Position numbers and translations under genes: made by a program
Assembly: GCA_033060915.1 (NCBI GenBank)
Contig: CM065385.1
Span: 11,396,001-11,460,000, forward strand
DNA: 64,000 nucleotides
Source: Euryodendron excelsum
Lineage: Eukaryota > Streptophyta > Magnoliopsida > Ericales > Pentaphylacaceae
Direction of reading: 5' to 3'
Shown here: piece by piece, positions 58,697 to 64,000 of the stretch
Layout of the letters: every line of letters begins with the position of its first letter
How positions within the stretch are numbered: the first letter of the stretch is position 1
The notes under the pieces: model-generated
Told to the model about the DNA's origin: nothing
Seen by the model: the letters and a program-made list of their open reading frames with translations, nothing else
Database searches by the model: none

Positions 58697-59690
58697 GGTT
58701 TTGAGTGTTTCCGCCACTCTCACGGTGTGAGTACTTCCGCTACTCGGACGGGGTTGATGGTTTGTGAGTATTTCCGCTACTCGGACGGGGTTGAGTATTT
58801 CCGCTACTCTAACGATTCTGTGAGTATTTCCGCTACTCTAACGGTTCTGTGAGTATTTCCTCTACTCTAACAGTTCTGTGAGTATTTCCTCTACTCTAAC
58901 GGTTCTGTGAGTATTTTCGCTACTCTAACGGGTTTGTGAGTATTTCCGCTACTCTAACGAGTTTGTGAGTAGTTTTGCTACTCGGACCGTCTCGAGGAAT
59001 AAATTGTCTCGAGAGTGGGACTGGAAGGGGTCTTACCATCTCCGAAGAGACGTGCCTGGATTGGAACCATCTCAAGGAATAAACTATCTTGAGAGAGGGA
59101 TTCGAAAGGGGTCTTACCGTCTCCGAAGAGACATGCTTGGGTTTTGAGTGTTTCCGCCACTCTAACGGTTTTGTGAGTATTTCCGCTACTCTAATGGTTT
59201 TGTGAGTACTTCTGCTACTCTAACGGTTTTGTGAGTATTTCCGCTACTCTAACGGTTTTGTGAGTATTTCCGCTACTCTAACGGTTCTGTGAGTACTTCC
59301 GCTACTCTAACGATTTTGTGAGTATTTTCGATACTCTAACGGTTTTGTGAGTAGTTTCGCTACTCGGACCGTCTCGAGGAATAAACTGTCTCGAGAGTGG
59401 GACTAGAAGGGGTCTTATCGTCTCCGAAGAGACGTGCCTGGATTGGAACCGTCTCGAGGAATAAACTGTCTCGAGAGAGGGATTGGAAAGGGGTCTTACC
59501 GTCTCCAAAGAGACGTGCCTGGATTGTGAGTGTTTTTGCCACTCTAACGGTTTTGTGAGTATTTCTGCTACTCTAACGGTTTTGTGAGTGTTTCGGCCAC
59601 TCTAACGGTTTTGTGAGTAGTTTTGCTACTTGGACCGTCTTGAGGAATAAACTGTCTCGAGAGAGGGATTGGAATTGGAATTAGAAAGGA
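58697..59690 (-). repeat. Higher-order dyad array: 22 dyads plus 87-bp units
   Basis: 29-bp units (GTGAGTATTTCCGCTACTCT plus AACGGTTTT) form three blocks of 10, 8 and 4 dyads. Each block opens with a GAGTG...CACTC dyad (58700, 59147, 59527) and closes with a GAGTAG...CTACT dyad, followed by one or two 87-bp CTCGAG units. The block-level repetition shows segmental amplification. Confidence 0.8.
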
Positions 59691-59877
59691 CAATGCCCCT
59701 AAGAGCATTTTGGTCATTTTGCCTCTATTTGGGCCTGACAGGCCCTTAAAGCGATGGAAAGACAGAATTTGGACCTAGAGGATTGGTTTCGATTGGAATA
59801 TGCCCATTATGACTTGAAAACAAGTCTGGACGGAGTGTAGACTGCCGAGCTGTCAAAAATTGGGTGCTTACAAAAGG

Positions 59878-60681
59878 GACTTACCATTTTGAAGAGATTT
59901 TCTTCGAAAAATGTGCTGGACCGTCTCAAGGAATAAACTGTCTCGAGAGAGGGATTGGAATTGGAAAGGGGTCTTATCGTCTTCAAAAAGACGTGCCTGA
60001 TTTCAAACCGTCTCGAGGAATAAACTGTCTCAAGAGAGGAATTGAAATTGGAAAGGGGTCTTATCATCTTTGGAAAGACATGCCTGATTGGAGGAAATTT
60101 ACAGTTTGAAGGAATAAATTGTCTCGAGAGAGGGATTGGAATTGGACAGGGTTTTTATCGTCTTCGGAAAGACATGCCTAATTTGGAACCATCTCGAGGA
60201 ATAAACTGTCTCGAGAGAGGGGTTGGAATTGGAAATGGGCCTTATCGTCTTCGGAAAGATGTGCCTAATTTGAAACTGTCTTGAGGAATAAACTGTCTCG
60301 AGAAAGGGATTGGAATTGGAAAGGAGTCTTATCGTCTTCGGAAAGACGTGCCTAATTTGGAACCGTCTCGAGGAATAAACTGTCTCGAGAGAAGGATTGG
60401 AATTGGAAAGGGGTCTTATCGTCTTCGGAAAGACGTGCCTGATTTGGAACCGTCTTGAAGAATAAAGTGTCTCGAGAGAGGGATTGGAATTGGAAAGGAC
60501 AATGCCCCTAAGGGCATTTTAGTCATTTTGCCTCTATTTGGGCCTGGTGGGCCCGCGAAGCGATGGACAAACAGGATGTGGAATTAGAGAGTTGGTTTCG
60601 ATTGGAATATGTCCATATTGACTTGAGTACAAGTCTGGACGGAGCGTAGACTGCTGAGCGTTCAAAAATGGGGTGCTTACA
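59878..60681 (-). mobile_element. Right LTR of element 5, terminal piece
   Basis: It continues from 54413 after the solo LTR (GACTTACCATTTTGAAG) and ends GGGGTGCTTACA at 60681. It is close to the left LTR's 52830-53631 by eye, as expected for an LTR pair. Confidence 0.85.
59921..60500 (-). repeat. 87-bp U3 array, seven units (partner of 52874)
   Basis: Units begin near 59921, 60010, 60104, 60187, 60278, 60364 and 60451. The count equals that of the left LTR, so the array predates or accompanied the insertion of element 5 and has not changed in number since. Confidence 0.75.
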
Positions 60682-60686
60682 ATCAC

Positions 60687-63600
60687 CCTACCCCGCCCTT
60701 ACGGTACCTACATGTCTATTTACCCTAGATTCACCTATGAGAGTCTTTAACTAACTAATGACCAATCCTATCCACTTCAGAAAAAAAAAAAGTTTAAACG
60801 ACATGATGCATGATATGCAAATGCAAGAGAGAGAGGGTTGAAAAATAGATTTGGAAATAAATTAATTTGATTTGAAAAGAAAAAGATAGAAGTCTGAATT
60901 TGGAAAGAAGGTTTTGGAAATTGAAAATAGAGATTTGGAAATAGAAATTTGGAATTGGAAGTTTGAAAATAGATTGAAGATTTGGAAAGATTTTGTGGAA
61001 ACAGAAACTTGAAAAATGTTGTGGAATTTGAGATTTGAAAAAAGATTGTCGAAATAAGAATTCAAAAAATGTGGTGACCGCACCCATGAGGGTTGCCTAC
61101 GTATCCTATTCGAGGAATCAGGTCAGTCGTAGTTCGAACAAGAGTCCGATAGAAAATAGAAGACATTATTGGAAGAAAGAGATTGAATTTGAAATTGGAT
61201 TGAAAGATTGAGAGATTGAACTTTGATCAGAAGATTTGAAAAGATTGGTTTTGAAAGACTTAGTTTTAGGAAACCTAGACTTAGGAACTTAGAAAACGAT
61301 GATTGGATTTGACTTGGAAAGATTTTAGAAAATAATTGACTTGAATATTGGACTTGGAAGATTAAGAAACTTGAAATTAGTAAAGATTGAATTAGGAAAA
61401 GTTCGAATTAGGAAAGTTTCAATTTATGAAACTTTCGATTTGGAAAGTTCCACTTTAGGAAAGTTTTCATTTTAAGAAAGTTTTCGAATTAAAAATGTTT
61501 TGAAAACAGGAAAAGTTTAGTTTAAGAAAGATTTAGAATTTGGAAAGTTTCAACTTAGAAAGTTTTGAATTTAGAAAGCTTAGAATTTTAGAAAGCTTTT
61601 AAATTAGGAAAGATTTGAATTTAGAAAGCTTTAGAATTTTTGGAAGATTCAAAGTTTGAGTTTTAGAAAGATTTGAAAATCTAGATTTGGGAGTTAAAGT
61701 TTGGAAAGGATGTCGAATTAAGAAAGGTTGGAATGAGGAAAGGTTTAGACTTTGAAAGATTTGAAGTTGAGGAAAGTTTAGAACTTAGAAAATTTTAGAG
61801 TTTGAAAGTTTCAAATTTAGAAAGTTCAAGATTTAGAAAGTTTTAAAGTTTGAGTTTTAGAAAATCTTGAGATTAGGAAAGGTTTGAAAACTTAGATTTG
61901 GAAAGTTGAGATTTGAAAAGGGGTAGAATTAGGAAAATGGTGAATTAGGAAAAGTTTGAAAATTGAATTTTAGAATTTAGGAAAGATTTTTATGTTCAAG
62001 TTTTGGAAACTTAAGATTTAGGAAACTAGAAGATTAGGAAGGAGTTGAATTAGGAAAAATTTGGATTAAGAAGAGATTGGATTTTGTTTCTAAAAGAGAA
62101 AATTTGATTTTGTTTCAAAAAACGGAGGATTGGATGTAGTTTCCTAAACGGGAGATTGGATTTGATTTTCTAGAGGGAAGATTTGATTTGATAATGATTT
62201 GGAAAAGGAAGTTTTAGAAACCCTAGATTTGGAAGTGTATAATTTTGACGTAGAAAATAGGCTTTGGAAACCTGTATAGTTTTGATGTAGAAAACAAAAA
62301 GTTTTGGAAACCTAGGTTTTGAGACAAGTTTGAGAATCATGTTTTTGGAAAGATAATTAGGGTCCCCTAATCGTGACTCTAGGGCTTGACTTGGGCTCTA
62401 AGGAAAGGGATTTTTGGAAACAAGTTTTTGGAAGAAAATCCTAGAGAGGAGTTTCTAGATGATGAGTTTTAAAAAGAGAGCTTTTGAAAAGAGATTTTGG
62501 AAGAAGCTTTTTGGAAAGTGAATTTTTAGGAAGGTGTTTTCTAGGAAGGAAACCTAGGGAGTGTTTTTAGGAAAGGAATTTTAAGGAGAGTGTTTTGGAA
62601 ACGAGTTTAAAGATAGATTTTTGAAGAGAGTTTTTGAAAACAATTTTGGGAGGAAGAGTTTTTGAGAAGCATATTGAAAGAGAGACTTTTGAAAATAGAT
62701 TTTTTTGGAAAGTATGAAAATGTCTCACTTTCCTAAAGCGATTCTAACCATAAGAAGGCTATAACCACTTTAAGAAAAGTGGTTTTGAAAACAACAAGGT
62801 GTTAAAAATATGGACCATGTTGGTCATTTTAAATATAGCACTTTTCTAAAGCAACCCTAGCCATGGAAAGGCTAGAATCACCCTACGATTGTGATTTTGA
62901 AAACAAGTTTTGAAAATGTAGATTTTGATACAATTTTGAAAATAAGTTTGAAAATGACTTTGAAAATGACTTTTGGAAGAATGCAAGAATCATGATATGC
63001 ACCATGCAAATTTGAGATCGTGAACATAGAAGGTTAAGGCTTCACCACATAATCAAGGGGGCCGAATCCACGTGGTCTCCGGTTAGACTAAAAGAAAGCC
63101 CCCGACACGGTGACCCTCCAATAGTCTAATCCTACACATGGACCAGGAGTCCCCTTATTTCAAGCATGCAAAGAAGGGGGGGGGGGGGAGATACAGGATT
63201 AAAATAGAGAAAACCCAAGTGGGTTAGGAGAGATAAGAGAGAGGGGGGAAGTGCGAAAATTTAAATAAGAAGCCTACCTTGTATCATCTTTATTTTGCTT
63301 AGCTTTGCGCGCTTTGCTTTGCTTGTCTTGGTTCAATCTTCACTTCAATCTTTAAGAGTTTATCTTCAATCTTCAAACCTTTAGATTGTAGCCCTTCAAG
63401 TCTTCAAAGGAGGGTTGCAGGCTAGTGTATAAGTGTATGAGAGTGTATAGGAGTGTATAGGAGGCTAGGGTTTAGCTAGGGTTTGGAAAACCTAAAGAGG
63501 TTAGGGTTTTGGAGTGTACGAGCTCTTTATATCGAGAATTAGGGTTTTTAGATTGAGTTTTTAGACCTCTTTTACACTGGAAGAGGCTCTGTATTTATAG

Positions 63601-64000
63601 AGATAGGATAGACCTGGCACCTGTTTTAGTGGCTCCAGGCCAAACTTTCACTTGGCGCCACTAGGAGTGGCGCCAGGCCATTTCTTGGCTTGGCGCCACT
63701 GCTAGTGGCGCCAACCAGTTAGGAAAGTTTTAAGGTTAGCAAGTAACGTATCTTTGGAAGATTTGGGTGCCTGTACTAGTGACTACCATGCAATTTTTAG
63801 CCTGGCTTCACTAGGACTGACTCCGAAAAGTCCAAGGATGAATTGAAGAGGCCAGGAATGACCCGGAGAGCCGAAAAAGAGCAGGAACACTTAGAATAGC
63901 GTCTTAGAGGTATTTAACTTGAAAAATGAGGATAGGATGTGTCGGAAGGATTGACCGGGTTATTAGGGGCAAAACAGTCAATCAAGCTGGAAAGCTGCCG
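60687..64000 (-). mobile_element. 5' LTR of element 2, continuation
   Basis: It resumes after ATCAC with CCTACCCCGCCCTTACGG and runs off the window inside U3. It contains the upstream complementary arm (60711-60778), hairpin module (stem 61134-61149), A/T-rich field, donor CCTACCTTGT (63273-63282), TATA 63593-63599 and GGCGCC cluster 63615-63715. A G12-type run lies at about 63177-63189. Confidence 0.9.
63593..63599 (-). promoter_or_regulatory. LTR TATA box (element 2, 5' LTR)
   Basis: ATTTATA on plus in GGCTCTGTATTTATAGAG. As the 5' LTR promoter it would drive the element 2 genomic RNA leftwards. Confidence 0.65.

Larger units (their letters stand above)
54419..59872 (-). mobile_element. 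Solo LTR, 5454 bp
   Basis: It reads TGTCGCACCC to GGGTGCTTACA with AAAGG duplicated at 54414-54418 and 59873-59877, and no interior. It is the youngest insertion by nesting. Landmarks: mimic 54572-54581, hairpin stem 55253-55268 (one mismatch), donor CCTACCTTGT 57430-57439, TATA 57752-57758, GGCGCC cluster 57775-57880, 157-bp units 58120-58620 and the expanded dyad array 58697-59690. Confidence 0.9.
48173..60681 (-). mobile_element. Element 5, nested in element 2's 5' LTR
   Basis: It is bounded by TGTCGCGCCC and GGGGTGCTTACA and flanked by ATCAC at 48168-48172 and 60682-60686. It consists of a full left LTR (48173-53631), 75 bp of interior, and a right LTR lacking its first ~3.9 kb, into which a solo LTR (54419-59872) has inserted. 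The interior and most of the second LTR were lost after insertion. Confidence 0.9.

Noticed and set aside
58697..59690. CRISPR-like regular repeats
   Set aside because: The 29-bp units are contiguous with no unique spacers, lie in a plant LTR and grade into the three dispersed dyads of other LTRs.
1..64000. Host protein-coding genes, tRNA or rRNA genes
   Set aside because: No exon-like conserved protein segments other than PMD and gag, and no cloverleaf with A and B boxes, were seen on either strand.

Overview
The window is plant nuclear DNA, and I see no host gene in it. Nearly every base belongs to one superfamily of very large LTR retrotransposons, inserted into one another. Evidence for this is: LTRs of about 4.6-5.5 kb that start TGTAAGCACCCC and end GCGCGACA; 5-bp target duplications; polypurine tracts ending GAGGGGCAGC directly before the LTR; and an arginine-tRNA-type primer binding site (TGGCGACTCCGCTGGGGA). 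Together with a gag remnant and an antisense plant mobile domain (PMD) gene, this fits the Tat/Ogre branch of plant Ty3/gypsy elements. No protease, reverse transcriptase, RNase H or integrase is recognisable, so the copies look non-autonomous or decayed. I cannot name the species. The size and nesting suggest a large, repeat-rich seed-plant genome.

Layout. 1-10919 (+) is element 1: the 3' part of an LTR (to 3818), a cut-down interior with a broken antisense PMD gene (3819-6312), and a complete LTR (6313-10919). It lies inside an LTR of a related family B, whose remainder is 10920-14340 (+). Two LTR fragments follow in opposite orientations (14341-16039). Element 4 (+) spans 16040-30173: a 5' LTR split by a minus-strand solo LTR (17961-22745, target duplication GTTGG), a primer site, a scrambled interior, and a 3' LTR with a large internal deletion. 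A minus-strand LTR (30174-34758) abuts it head to head and carries a short interior, which is interrupted by element 2.

Element 2 (-) is the best-preserved unit: 3' LTR 34953-39942, polypurine tract, antisense PMD gene (40393-43139 with leader), non-coding stretch, gag pseudogene (45205-46275), leader, primer site (47746-47763), and a 5' LTR starting at 47766. That 5' LTR is interrupted at 48172 by element 5 (48173-60681, target duplication ATCAC) and resumes at 60687 to the window end. Element 5 is itself interrupted by a solo LTR (54419-59872, target duplication AAAGG). This gives a dated order of insertion: minus LTR element, then element 2, then element 5, then the solo LTR.

The most interesting material is in the non-coding architecture. 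(i) Complementary arms lie on both sides of the primer site and could fold the genomic RNA into a long hairpin. (ii) A conserved splice donor within the LTR and a conserved branch point and acceptor downstream of the primer site would remove about 3 kb, including the primer site, from a spliced mRNA. (iii) A 10-nt copy of the primer site recurs inside every well-preserved LTR. (iv) The LTR promoter regions carry arrays of a GAGTR-N7-YACTC dyad whose arms co-vary, expanded to 22 copies in one LTR. (v) The antisense PMD gene has its own intron and leader splice sites, and its promoter side shares a GGCGCC palindrome module with the LTR promoter.
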